Below, piece after piece: positions 16,825-25,183 of a DNA stretch of 35,531 bases. The position numbers and the translations under genes are program-made. The notes below the pieces were generated by a model that was not told the origin of the DNA, made no database searches, and worked only from the letters and a program-made list of their open reading frames with translations. Origin of the DNA: JBOGCH01 sp051656645 (GTDB taxonomy: Bacteria; Bacteroidota; Bacteroidia; Bacteroidales; Marinifilaceae); assembly GCA_051656645.1 (NCBI GenBank), contig JBOGCH010000021.1, positions 1 through 35,531 of the forward strand, written 5' to 3'. How positions within the stretch are numbered: position 1 is the first letter of the stretch; each line of letters opens with the position of its first letter.

Positions 16825-18507
16825 ATGTTAAAATCATTATTTACCGTCCTGCTGCTATCTGTCGCAACCATCGTATCGGCAAAAAAAGCCAATACGCATA
16901 AGGTTGTCGCGCAACCGTACTATGACATTGCGTTGCTTGCCAAGGAGCTAAAAACTTCCCGCTACAACCCTTTCGAGAATCCCACGGGTCTCTACTTTAA
17001 ACAGGGCGAGGAGATTGTAGTCCATGTGGACAAACTCCCGGATGCACAAAATTTGGAACTTATCATCGTAGACTGGAGTAAGCCACTAACCAAAGAGGCA
17101 AAGAAGGAAATCACCTGCCGCTTTCCGCTTCAAAAAGGAGAAAACAAAGTTCTAGCAGCCAACCAAGGCTTAGCCTATATCTCCTATTATACTCCCGCAT
17201 ATAAAACTGCACCGCAAATAACATGTACCTTTAAAGGAGGTACTCCAAACGGTGTGTTTAATGGAAAAAAACACAACAATAAGGAGTGGAATAAGATGCT
17301 ATCATCGGCGGTATTTGAGGTTATTGACATACAAGGAGAGAGGGTACACCTAGTCTTCCCCGTTGCCGACTTGTTGGAGAAATGCCCAAATGCAGGCCTT
17401 GAACTAATCAATCAATATGACGAAATTATAGGCTGGCAGCAGGACCTGTTGGGTATAGACCAATTTGGACTACGCACCAACAACCGTATGTTTGGCCGCA
17501 TCAGCTGGTCGGGAAATCCCAATGCCAACGGCAAAGGAGTCTCTTTCCCAAGAGTAAAAGGAATACTAACACCGCAGGATATTACAAAGAACAACTGGGT
17601 AATAGGCCATGAGTTTGGACACGTTAACCAAGTGCGTCCGGGATTAAAATGGCACGGCACCACGGAAATTACCACAAACATCTTCTCATGCTGGGTACAA
17701 TATAAACTTAATCCGCAAGGACCTTATCGCATGGAGAGTGCTGTGGGACCCAATGGTTTTGGACAAAAAGAGATAGCCGGATTGTTTAACTGGCATCTTA
17801 ATCACACTGTGGTAAATGGCAAGCCGCTATTAGGCAACTTTGAGCCCGAGAAGGAGCTTCTACCCGCGGAGAATCGCAACCCTTTTGTACGTCTTTCGCC
17901 GTTCTGGCAGCTACAAATATGTAATGCCTTGGCCGGAATCGGCGTGGAGGATTACTACGCGCAAATTGCGCACCACCTTCGTAACACAGACCAAAAAGGA
18001 ATGTCGCCCGGCGAGCTGCAACTCAATTTTATGCGCTTAAGCGCGCAAGTAATGAAATTGGACATGAGCCTGTTCTTTGAACAATGCGGCATGTTGCGTC
18101 CGGTGGATACAAAGATAGGCGATTACGGCGGCGATAGGGATATGTGCATCACGCCTGCCCAAGTACAGGAGTTGAAAACAGAAATGGCCGGATATCCTAA
18201 ACCGGTGTCGCCTGTCCTTCACTACATCTCCATGAACAATGTCAACGCCTTCAAATCGCAACTACCCGTGCAAGGGGAGCAAGGCAAAGGCGTGGAGAAA
18301 ATGGACAATAACTGCAAAATATCGCATAAAAATTGGAAAAATGTAGTAGCTTTCGAAGCCTATCGGGACAATACGCTTGCCCGTGTCACCATGGTAGGTA
18401 CAGGATCAGAGGATAATGCGTTCACCATGGCAGCCTTTCCTGCAGACTGTAATCGTCTAATGGCTGTTGCATGGGACGGATCCCGCCATATCGTACTAAT
18501 AAAATAA
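16825..18507 (+). CDS. M60-like zinc metallopeptidase, exported
   Basis: A 560-residue protein with a signal peptide (about 1-19, ending IVSA). The catalytic motif is H262-E-F-G-H266 (GHEFGHVNQ), with E281 in TTEITTNIF as the probable third zinc ligand. The N-terminal part (about 30-130) resembles the beta domain before M60 catalytic cores (NPTGLYFKQGEEIVVHV). M60/enhancin-like enzymes of gut bacteria cut glycoproteins, including mucins, often next to the glycosylated residue. No carbohydrate-binding module is visible, unlike many relatives. Flanked on both sides by sulfatases in one operon, so the combined target is probably a sulfated host glycoprotein. Confidence 0.88.
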   Translation: MLKSLFTVLLLSVATIVSAKKANTHKVVAQPYYDIALLAKELKTSRYNPFENPTGLYFKQGEEIVVHVDKLPDAQNLELIIVDWSKPLTKEAKKEITCRFPLQKGENKVLAANQGLAYISYYTPAYKTAPQITCTFKGGTPNGVFNGKKHNNKEWNKMLSSAVFEVIDIQGERVHLVFPVADLLEKCPNAGLELINQYDEIIGWQQDLLGIDQFGLRTNNRMFGRISWSGNPNANGKGVSFPRVKGILTPQDITKNNWVIGHEFGHVNQVRPGLKWHGTTEITTNIFSCWVQYKLNPQGPYRMESAVGPNGFGQKEIAGLFNWHLNHTVVNGKPLLGNFEPEKELLPAENRNPFVRLSPFWQLQICNALAGIGVEDYYAQIAHHLRNTDQKGMSPGELQLNFMRLSAQVMKLDMSLFFEQCGMLRPVDTKIGDYGGDRDMCITPAQVQELKTEMAGYPKPVSPVLHYISMNNVNAFKSQLPVQGEQGKGVEKMDNNCKISHKNWKNVVAFEAYRDNTLARVTMVGTGSEDNAFTMAAFPADCNRLMAVAWDGSRHIVLIK

Positions 18508-18528
18508 TACAATCAAATTATTGACAAA

Positions 18529-20049
18529 ATGATGAGAACTAAAAATTTTGCCTTGCCGGTATTACTACTGTCTGCCGGAGTGACAAGCGCATACGCTAAC
18601 AAGAATGCTGCAAAGAAACAACCCAATGTAGTAATAATCATCGCCGACGATCTTGGTATTGGCGATCTTAGTACCTACGGTGCCACGGCTGTTAAAACAC
18701 CGGGAATGGACCGTATTGCTAACGAGGGCATCCGCTTTCAAAACGGATATGCCACCTCGTCTACGAGTACACCCAGCCGTGTAGGTCTGCTAACAGGAAA
18801 CTATCCATGGCGTACGGGTGCGCGCGTACTGCAAGGTAACGCCGGACTCATTATCCCGGTAAACGCACCTACACTTCCCAAAATGATGAGCGATGCTGGT
18901 TATGCTACCGGTGCTGTAGGGAAATGGCACCTCGGACTTGGCAGCGGAAATGTGGACTGGAATAAACCTATTGCTCCCGGAGGGAAAGAGGTAGGTTTTC
19001 ACTACTCCTTCCTTATGGCAGCTACTAACGATCGTGTTCCTTCCGTATACGTTGAAAATGGGGGAGTGGTAGGCCTTGATCCGAATGATCCTATTGAGGT
19101 GAGCTACGGCAAAAACTTCCCAGGCGAACCATCGGGAAAAAACAACCCCGAGCTGCTAAAAATGCAACCAAGCCACGGACATAATCAAGCCATCGTCAAC
19201 GGCATCTCCCGCATCGGCTTTATGCGCGGCGGTGAAAAAGCCAAATGGGTAGATGAGGATATGGCCGAGGTGTTCCTAAACAAAGCAACACAATTTGTTA
19301 CCGAAAATAAAGACAAACCTTTCTTCCTATACTACGGTCTGCATCAGCCACACGTACCTCGCGCGCCGCACAGCCGCTTTGTTGGCTCCACCTCTATGGG
19401 GCCACGTGGCGACGTAATTATGGAAGCCGACTGGTGCGTGGAGGAGTTCCTAAAACACTTGGATAAAGAAGGCCTTGCCGAGAATACAATCGTCATCTTC
19501 ACCAGTGACAACGGACCTGTATTGGATGATGGTTACCACGATCAAGCCATAGAGCTCTTAGGCAACCATAAACCCGCAGGACCATACCGTGGCGGAAAAT
19601 ACAGCTCATACGATGCAGCTACCCACGTACCCTTCCTACTGCGCTGGCCCGCTGCCGTAAAAGGCGGTAAGGTATCGGATGCAATTGTATGTCAAATGGA
19701 TCTATTTGCCTCTTTTGCTCAAATGTTAGGAGTACCACAGCCTGTTGGCGATACACAAAACGTATGGAACGCATTTACTGGAAAATCAAAAAAAGGGCGT
19801 GAGGAGCTCGTATTGGAAGGAAGTATCACCAATCTTATCCTGCGCCAAGGCGATTGGGTGTACATATCACCAATGCGCGAGCCGGGATACTGTGTAAAAG
19901 AAACCGAATCGGGCCGTACCAAGCAACCACAGTTGTTCAACGTAAAATCGGATATCGGACAACAAAATAACGTCGCAGAGAAATACCCTGAACGTACAGA
20001 ACAAATGGAAAAACGTCTGGAGCAAATCCGCACCAGCCATCTAAAATAG
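18529..20049 (+). CDS. Exported sulfatase, serine-type (S1 family), third
   Basis: A 506-residue protein with a signal peptide (about 1-23). The core starts NVVIIIADDLGIGDLSTYG (D40, D41). The activation motif is S80-T-P-S-R84 with VGLLTGNYPW. Other conserved pieces are GAVGKWHLGLG, YYGLHQPHVPRAPH, IFTSDNGPVLDDGYHDQA and GPYRGGKYSSYDAATHVP. The DDGYHDQA and GPYRGGKYS segments recall gut Bacteroides sulfatases acting on sulfated galactose of mucin O-glycans, but this is from memory and tentative. The gap to the peptidase gene is 21 bases; a strong terminator follows, closing the operon. Confidence 0.93.
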   Translation: MMRTKNFALPVLLLSAGVTSAYANKNAAKKQPNVVIIIADDLGIGDLSTYGATAVKTPGMDRIANEGIRFQNGYATSSTSTPSRVGLLTGNYPWRTGARVLQGNAGLIIPVNAPTLPKMMSDAGYATGAVGKWHLGLGSGNVDWNKPIAPGGKEVGFHYSFLMAATNDRVPSVYVENGGVVGLDPNDPIEVSYGKNFPGEPSGKNNPELLKMQPSHGHNQAIVNGISRIGFMRGGEKAKWVDEDMAEVFLNKATQFVTENKDKPFFLYYGLHQPHVPRAPHSRFVGSTSMGPRGDVIMEADWCVEEFLKHLDKEGLAENTIVIFTSDNGPVLDDGYHDQAIELLGNHKPAGPYRGGKYSSYDAATHVPFLLRWPAAVKGGKVSDAIVCQMDLFASFAQMLGVPQPVGDTQNVWNAFTGKSKKGREELVLEGSITNLILRQGDWVYISPMREPGYCVKETESGRTKQPQLFNVKSDIGQQNNVAEKYPERTEQMEKRLEQIRTSHLK

Positions 20050-20076
20050 TCTGCGTGTAAAATTCGCACAGTAATA

Positions 20077-20127
20077 AAAACCCCGGAGTACAGCGTGTCA
20101 TAATTGCGCTCTACTCCGGGGTTTTCC
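20077..20127 (+). terminator. Intrinsic terminator closing the sulfatase/peptidase operon
   Basis: Perfect 14-bp stem AAAACCCCGGAGTA (20077-20090) with 20112-20125 around a 21-base loop. The right arm itself ends in TTTT. The A-rich left side means it could also work in the opposite direction. Confidence 0.92.
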
Positions 20128-20463
20128 TATTCTATCTCCTTGAGTCTTCTCTCCTGGCAGCCCCCTCTCCCTACGGGGATCTGCTTCTCCCCTGGCAAGG
20201 GGAGATGTCCGATAGGACAGAGGGGTCCTAACTCCCGCGAAGCACCAATTAAAAGCCCTTCGGTCTTATTTAAAGTCCTAAAGTCCCTATTTATCGGCCT
20301 ACGGCCTCATTGAACGGAGCGTTGCTCCTCATTTAATCGCTGCGCTATTTTAAAGGTGCTGCTAAAGCAGCTAGTTATAAGACCCCTCTCCCTACGGGGA
20401 TCTCCCCTTGCCAGGGGAGAGGCTTAAAAACCACTCACTCCCTTTGCCAATTCTCCCTTGGCA

Positions 20464-20543
20464 GACCCACACGGTACAATTAAAAAAAGTATCAAGAAGC
20501 GAGCCCCTAATAATCACCACTCACTAATTTATATTAGAAGTGT
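20464..20543 (+). repeat. Direct repeat copy 1 bracketing four of the array units
   Basis: An ~80-base block (containing CAAGAAGCGAGC, CCTAATAATCACCACTCAC and ATTTATATTAGAAGTGTTC) found again at 21578-21656 with few changes. The two copies stand outside units 2-5 of the array. Confidence 0.85.
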
Positions 20544-21577
20544 TCTCCCCTGGCAAGGGGAGATGTCTGGTAGGACAGAGGGGTCCTAACTCCCGCGAAG
20601 CACCAATTAAAAGCCCTTCGGTCTTATTTAAAGTCCTAAAGTCCCTATTTATCGGCCTACGGTTGACGGAGCGTTGCTCCTCATTTAATCGGCTTCGCTA
20701 TTTTAAAGGTGCTGCTAAAGCAGCTAGTTATAAGACCCCTCTCCCTACGGGGATCTCCCCTTGCCAGGGGAGAGGTTTAATAACCACTCACTCAGCTTGC
20801 CAATTCTCCCCTGGCAAGGGGAGATGTCCGATAGGACAGAGGGGTCCTAACTCCCGCGAAGCACCAATTAAAAGCTCTTCGATCTTATTTAAGTTACTAA
20901 AGTCCTTATTTAACGGCCTACGGCCTCATTTGACGGAGCGTGGCTCCTCATTTCGTCGATGCGCTATTTTAAAGGTGCTGCTAAAGCAGCTAGTTATAAG
21001 ACCCCTCTCCCTACGGGGACCTCCCCTTGCCAGGGGAGAGGTTTAAAAACCACTCACTCAGCTTGCCAATTCTCTCCTGGCAAGGGGAGATGTCCGGAGG
21101 ACAGAGGGGTCCTAAATAAATCGCGAAGCACAAATTAAAAGCCCTTCGGTCTTATTTAAGGTCCTAAATTCCCTATTTATCGGCCTACGGCCTCATTTAA
21201 CGGAGCGTTGCTCCTCATTTAGTCGCTGCGCTATTTTAAAGATGCTGCTAAAGCAGCTAGGTATAAGACCCCTCTCCCTACGGGGCTCTCCCCTTGCCAG
21301 GGGAGAGGTTTAAAAACCACTCACTCAGCTTGCCAATTCTCCCCTGGCAAGGGGAGATGTCCGATAGGACAGAGGGGTCCTAAATACATCGCGAAGCACA
21401 AATTAAAAGCCCTTCGGTCTTATTTAAGGTCCTAAATTCCCTATTTAATGGCCTACGGCCTCATTTAACGGAGCGTTGCTCCTCATTTAGTCGCTTCGCT
21501 ATTTTAAAGGTGCTGCTAAAGCAGCTAGTTATAGGACCCCTCTCCCTACGGGGCTCTCCCCTTGCCAGGGGAGAGGC

Positions 21578-21656
21578 TGAGCCATACAGCACAACGAAAA
21601 AAGTGGCAAGAAGCGAGCACCTAATAATCACCACTCACAATTTATATTAGAAGTGT
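21578..21656 (+). repeat. Direct repeat copy 2 bracketing four of the array units
   Basis: Second copy of the block at 20464-20543, in the same orientation, just before the collapsed unit. Contains GGCAAGAAGCGAGC and AATTTATATTAGAAGTGTTC. Recombination between the copies would remove about 1.1 kb with four repeat units. Confidence 0.85.
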
Positions 21657-21712
21657 TCGCCCCTGGCAAGGGGAGATGTCCGATAGGACAGAGGGGTCCG
21701 CCAGGGGAGAGG
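21657..21712. repeat. Collapsed 56-bp repeat unit without core
   Basis: Has the left end and second hairpin of the ~237-bp unit, then joins at GAGGGGTCCGCCAGGGG directly to the outer half of the right end. The same junction occurs in an independent copy at 25013-25068. Confidence 0.88.
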
Positions 21713-22112
21713 CTTTAAAAAAACACTCACTCCCCTTGCCAAGCAAGAAGCTATACCCAATAATAGTGCCGCCCCCTTTCTCAACACCCCAATCCCACTT
21801 TCCACCTTTTTTCTGACGTTTTCACCCCAAAGGAGCACATTCTTGTCTCAATCTTTCCCCCCAATGTCATTCCTACAATAGCCTCAATCAACCTACGTTC
21901 ATCCATTTGGGTCTATCTACATTTTACCCTTTTCAGAGATCTAATATTCTCTCTATCGCTGTGTCAATATGGATATTCGGAATGTAGGGCGAATGATACA
22001 CTTTGACGTTTAAGATTTGATTAAGATTTCCAAATCAGTAATTACATTCTCAAAACTTTAATTTGTGGGGGCTGTAATAGTTGTTCTATTTCAATGTAAA
22101 GTACAGGAATAC

Positions 22113-22146
22113 AATGAAATGCCAAATTGTAAATGGCCATTTCATT
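22113..22146. promoter_or_regulatory. Inverted repeat upstream of the capsule promoter
   Basis: AATGAAATGCCA (22113-22124) pairs with TGGCCATTTCATT (22134-22146) with a single bulged base and a 9-base loop. It lies about 145 bases before the promoter -33 element. It could be a protein-binding dyad; no family is suggested by its sequence. Confidence 0.4.
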
Positions 22147-22290
22147 CTCAAAAGTTTCATACTATGACATGTGTATGGTAGATTAACAACTATGATTTGT
22201 ACTTTTGTATCCCGTAGCGTCGGTATAACTCTATGTAAATTTTGTTTTACAAGGTTTGTAAAATAAAAAACATTAAAAATACTTACTTAT

Positions 22291-22322
22291 TTTGTCCTCT
22301 TACGCTATTCGAATTACTTTTG
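22291..22322 (+). promoter_or_regulatory. Bacteroidota-type promoter of the capsule operon
   Basis: TTTG at 22291-22294 and TACTTTTG at 22315-22322 with a 20-base spacer, an exact match to the TTTG / TAnnTTTG consensus. Predicted start near 22329, leaving a leader of about 84 bases before the ATG at 22413. Confidence 0.78.
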
Positions 22323-22412
22323 TTGCAATTATAGTGCTAAATTTTAATAAATATTAGTTGCGAAAAATGTGTAAAGCGTTCATTGGAGTAGTTAAAATAA
22401 GTATAAATAAAT

Positions 22413-23219
22413 ATGAATAAATTAATAATGCGTCTGGGTCAAACAAAATTCTTCTCATGTACAATTGTAATCGGCATCTTCATGTCGCTTTTCATGTCGT
22501 CGTGTGTAACATCTAAAAAAGTCATATATCTACAGGATGTTGCTGCAGCCGAGCAGAGTTCACTGTCGGAGGCCTACCAACCTCGCATCATAAATAATGA
22601 CAAGCTTTCCATCGTGGTGTCGTCCATGAATCAGGAAGCGGCCCTACCGTTTAATACACCCATGTTGGGACTCTCTCAACCGGGTATATCTTCTACAAAT
22701 AGTGCCGATGTAAAAAACGGATACATTGTGGAGAGCGACGGATGCATTAATTTTCCTGTATTAGGACGCGTAAAAGCTGCCGGACTTACCCGGGAGGAGC
22801 TCGCTGCCCAATTGGAAAAACAACTAGAACCCTATTTAAAGGACCGAATCGTAAACGTACAGTTCCTAAACTTCAAAGTCACTGTCCTTGGTGAGGTGCG
22901 CCGTCCGGGCAGCTTCACAGTACCTACGGACCGTATCACGCTGTTGGAGGCATTGGGAATGGCCGGCGACTTGGATATTCTTGCCAAACGTCAAAACGTA
23001 CTCATTATCCGCGAAACGAACGGACGCCGCGAGTTTGAACGTTTAGACCTACGCAGCAAAAAACTCTTTGAATCGGAATACTTCTATCTACAACAAAATG
23101 ACGTTGTCTACGTGGAGCCGGGCAAATCGCGCATCTTCTCTGGTGCCGTTAGTCCAGTACTTCCGTACGTACTGTCCATTATTTCAACCATATTAACCGT
23201 AATAGCTGTAACTCGCTAA
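22413..23219 (+). CDS. Polysaccharide export outer-membrane lipoprotein, Wza-like
   Basis: A 268-residue protein. The N-terminal signal ends in a lipobox (FMSSC, Cys31), predicting a lipid anchor. Residues ~55-150 form the Poly_export domain (NDKLSIVVSSMNQEAALPFN, GYIVESDGCINFPVLGRVKAAGLT split by short loops). An SLBB domain follows (about 150-235, VTVLGEVRRPGSFTVPTDRITLLEALG). The C-terminal hydrophobic stretch (VSPVLPYVLSIISTILTVIAV) would cross a membrane. It forms the channel that passes capsule or exopolysaccharide to the surface, working with the Wzz-kinase protein encoded downstream. First gene of the capsule operon; 14 bases before the next start. Confidence 0.93.
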   Translation: MNKLIMRLGQTKFFSCTIVIGIFMSLFMSSCVTSKKVIYLQDVAAAEQSSLSEAYQPRIINNDKLSIVVSSMNQEAALPFNTPMLGLSQPGISSTNSADVKNGYIVESDGCINFPVLGRVKAAGLTREELAAQLEKQLEPYLKDRIVNVQFLNFKVTVLGEVRRPGSFTVPTDRITLLEALGMAGDLDILAKRQNVLIIRETNGRREFERLDLRSKKLFESEYFYLQQNDVVYVEPGKSRIFSGAVSPVLPYVLSIISTILTVIAVTR

Positions 23220-23233
23220 AAACACAAACACTT

Positions 23234-24388
23234 ATGGAAAAAGTAACTTATCTGACACTGCTGGGAATAATTGCGTGCGCTGCCACGCTAAACCTATTCC
23301 TTATACCCAAGCTCATCAAGCTAGCGCGTATAAAAGACATCGTCGACACTCCGGGACTGCGCAAAGTGCATGTCAATCCGGTAGCTATCCTCGGCGGACT
23401 CGGCATCATGTTATCGGTAATTACCTCCATGCTCGTATTTGGCCTTTACGCCCACAAACAAGTTGTCGTTGCCATGACGGTAGCGCTACTTATGGGTTGC
23501 ATGGGTCTCTATGACGATATCACCGATATGCGTGCCTCCAAAAAATTCCTTATGGAAGTAGTAATCGGCATCGTACTTTTCTCCCTAGGCTTTCAGTTCA
23601 ACACACTGCACGGCATCTTTGGCATTGACGCGCTTCCGTATGGCATCGCCATGGCGCTCTCTGTGCTTGCCTTTGTAGGTATCTGTAACGCCATCAACCT
23701 TGTCGACGGTGTCGACGGACTACTTACTGGATTATGTGGCTTCTACGCCACCGTACTCATGCTCCTGTTCATACAAGGCAACATTGTCGAGTACGCCATG
23801 TTTGCTGCCACCATCACCGGTGCCATCATTCCCGCATTTATCTTTAACGTCTTCGGAACAAAAAATAAACTATTCATGGGCGACTGTGGTGCGCTCTTCT
23901 TGGGCGTAGTTATGTACATCTTCATTGTGGTGGGTAACTCCTCCGTAGTGACAAAAGTTGTACCCAACCTAAACCCCATCTCCCTGTGGATAAGCATACT
24001 TTCCATCCCCGTTATGGACACGCTACGCGTAATGACCATGCGCATGCTCAAAGGACGCTCGCCCTTCTCGCCAGACAAAACGCACCTGCACCACTACCTG
24101 CTGCGTTTCCATCTCTCGCACAGAGCGGTATCGTTCACCATACTCATGCTAAACATCTGGGCACTACTCTCCACAGTAGCCATCTCCATGTTTGTACAAG
24201 GCACCATACAGCTTGTACTCGTTGTTCTCAACGTAGCACTCACAACCTATGCAACACCTATATTCTACTATATAAGTATTGAACAACTGGCCATGCCTCG
24301 CGTCATTCGCTTAGTTGCCCGTCTACGCCTCCGTCGCCTCCTTAGAGCTAACAACAAAGGGGGGATACTGCATAGACTGGTTAAATAA
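23234..24388 (+). CDS. Undecaprenyl-phosphate sugar-1-phosphate transferase, WecA/TagO-like
   Basis: A 384-residue protein with about ten or eleven membrane segments, of the MraY/WecA family. Diagnostic sites: GGLGIMLS near 54-61, GLYDDITD (D94, D95), NLVDGVDGL (155-163), FMGDCGALFLG (about 214-224) and the cytoplasmic loop GRSPFSPDKTHLHH (about 275-287). It would load a sugar-1-phosphate, typically an N-acetylhexosamine, onto undecaprenyl phosphate as the first lipid-linked step of capsule or O-antigen synthesis. The histidine-rich HLHH loop fits the GlcNAc-type rather than the peptidoglycan MraY type. The very Arg-rich C-terminus (RLVARLRLRRLLR) is cytoplasmic. Confidence 0.92.
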   Translation: MEKVTYLTLLGIIACAATLNLFLIPKLIKLARIKDIVDTPGLRKVHVNPVAILGGLGIMLSVITSMLVFGLYAHKQVVVAMTVALLMGCMGLYDDITDMRASKKFLMEVVIGIVLFSLGFQFNTLHGIFGIDALPYGIAMALSVLAFVGICNAINLVDGVDGLLTGLCGFYATVLMLLFIQGNIVEYAMFAATITGAIIPAFIFNVFGTKNKLFMGDCGALFLGVVMYIFIVVGNSSVVTKVVPNLNPISLWISILSIPVMDTLRVMTMRMLKGRSPFSPDKTHLHHYLLRFHLSHRAVSFTILMLNIWALLSTVAISMFVQGTIQLVLVVLNVALTTYATPIFYYISIEQLAMPRVIRLVARLRLRRLLRANNKGGILHRLVK

Positions 24389-25183
24389 ACGCGCGCTCGT
24401 TGTTGTAGGACCCCTCTCCCCTGCGGGGATCTCCCCTTGCCAAGGGAGATGTCTGTGAAGACATAGGAGTTCACCAGGGTGAGGCTTTAAAAAGCACCCA
24501 CAGCTCTTGCAAACTCTCCCCTGGCAAAGGAGAAGCAGATGTCCGATAGGAAATTCCTAAGGATCTTCTTATTGCCTTGCAATTCTCCCCTGGCAAGGGG
24601 AGATGTCCGGTAGGACAGAGGGGTCTTTAAACCCCTCCGCTTAAATAGGGACTTTGTCCCATTAAATTAGGAGCTCCGCTCCCCCCGCTAGGTGCCGTCA
24701 ATGGGACTGACCGGGCGAAGCCGTGCTAATTCGTCGCGGAATTATAGCATTTCTGGCTTCTTGTCGTTGTAGAATCCCTCTTCCTGTGGGAATCTGCGTC
24801 TCCCCTGGCAAAGGGAGATGTCCGGTAGGACAGAGGGGTCTTTAAACCCCTCCGCTTAAATAGGGACTTTGTCCCATTAAATTAGGAGCTCCGCTCCCCC
24901 GCTAGGTGCCGTCAATGGGACTGACCGGGCGAAGCCGTGCTAATTCGTCGCAGAATTATAGCATTTCTGGCTTCTCGTCGTTGTAGAATCCCTCTTCCTG
25001 TGGGGATCTGCATCTCCCCTGGCAAGGGGAGATGTCTGCAAAGACAGAGGGGTCCGCCAGGGGAGAGGCTTAAAAAAGCCACTCACAGATATTGCCAACT
25101 CGCCCCTGGCAAGGGGAGATGTCCGATAGGACAGAGGGGTCTTTAAAACCCTCCGCTTAAACAGTAACAATTATATAAACAAT
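24389..25183. repeat. Hairpin-rich repeats including a 215-bp tandem duplication
   Basis: No gene in these 795 bases. A degraded small unit lies around 24411-24485. Two nearly identical units of 215 and 214 bp run from 24584 and from 24799. Their core differs from the 20-21 kb array: GGGAC-TTT-GTCCC, GGAGC-TCC-GCTCC and GGC-GAA-GCC hairpins joined by TTAAAT and ATTAAATT. A collapsed 56-bp unit follows (25013-25068), then the familiar spacer (TTAAAAAAGCCACTCAC) and a further left end at ~25102. It separates the WecA-like and Wzz-kinase genes of the operon. Confidence 0.92.

Larger units (their letters stand above)
20128..21721. repeat. Array of ~237-bp hairpin-rich repeat units with inverted ends
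   Basis: No gene here. Five full units (20186-20422, 20544-20775, 20805-21041, 21071-21308, 21338-21576) and one collapsed unit. Each begins with TCTCCCCTGGCAAGGGGAGA and ends with its reverse complement plus GG; this end motif is itself a hairpin. Next to it lies a second hairpin, TGTCC-GATA-GGACA on the left and CCC-TAC-GGG on the right. The core is a string of mini-hairpins such as GGCC-TAC-GGCC, GGAGC-GTT-GCTCC and GCTGC-TAAA-GCAGC, joined by TTTAAA- or ATTTAA-like linkers. A conserved ~29-base spacer (TTTAAAAACCACTCACTC..., then TTGCCAAT) separates units. Open frames through the array are artefacts of the repeat. Confidence 0.93.
21722..22412 (+). other. Leader and control region of the capsule operon
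   Basis: 691 AT-rich bases with no gene. It holds one good promoter (22291-22322), a second -7-like TACTTTTG at 22200-22207 without a clear partner, and a near-perfect inverted repeat at 22113-22146. A short direct repeat (CATTCTCAAAA followed by C or G and TTT) appears near 22046 and 22142. No pair of long inverted repeats flanking the promoter was seen, so there is no sign of the invertible-promoter switch known from Bacteroides capsule loci. No UpxY-like antiterminator gene precedes the operon. Confidence 0.55.

Noticed and set aside
20104..21046. Open frames of 69 and 168 codons across the first repeat array (with motifs like SPGKGRCPIGQRGP)
   Set aside because: They simply translate the repeat units, repeat the same peptide at each unit, and have no family resemblance or start context.
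20128..21721. Tandem tRNA or rRNA genes (many hairpins in a row)
   Set aside because: No cloverleaf consensus, no TTC loop with flanking stems of the right size, no rRNA conserved words.
21647..21838. A 63-codon minus-strand frame at the collapsed repeat unit
   Set aside because: Its end is the reverse translation of the repeat and the remainder is low-complexity; no sign of a gene.
21722..22412. Invertible capsule promoter as in Bacteroides fragilis
   Set aside because: No pair of long inverted repeats flanks the promoter at 22291-22322 and no recombinase gene is in the window.
24937..25170. Open frames on both strands in the gap before the Wzz-kinase gene
   Set aside because: Both strands stay open because the repeat is palindromic and GC-rich; no real protein pattern.
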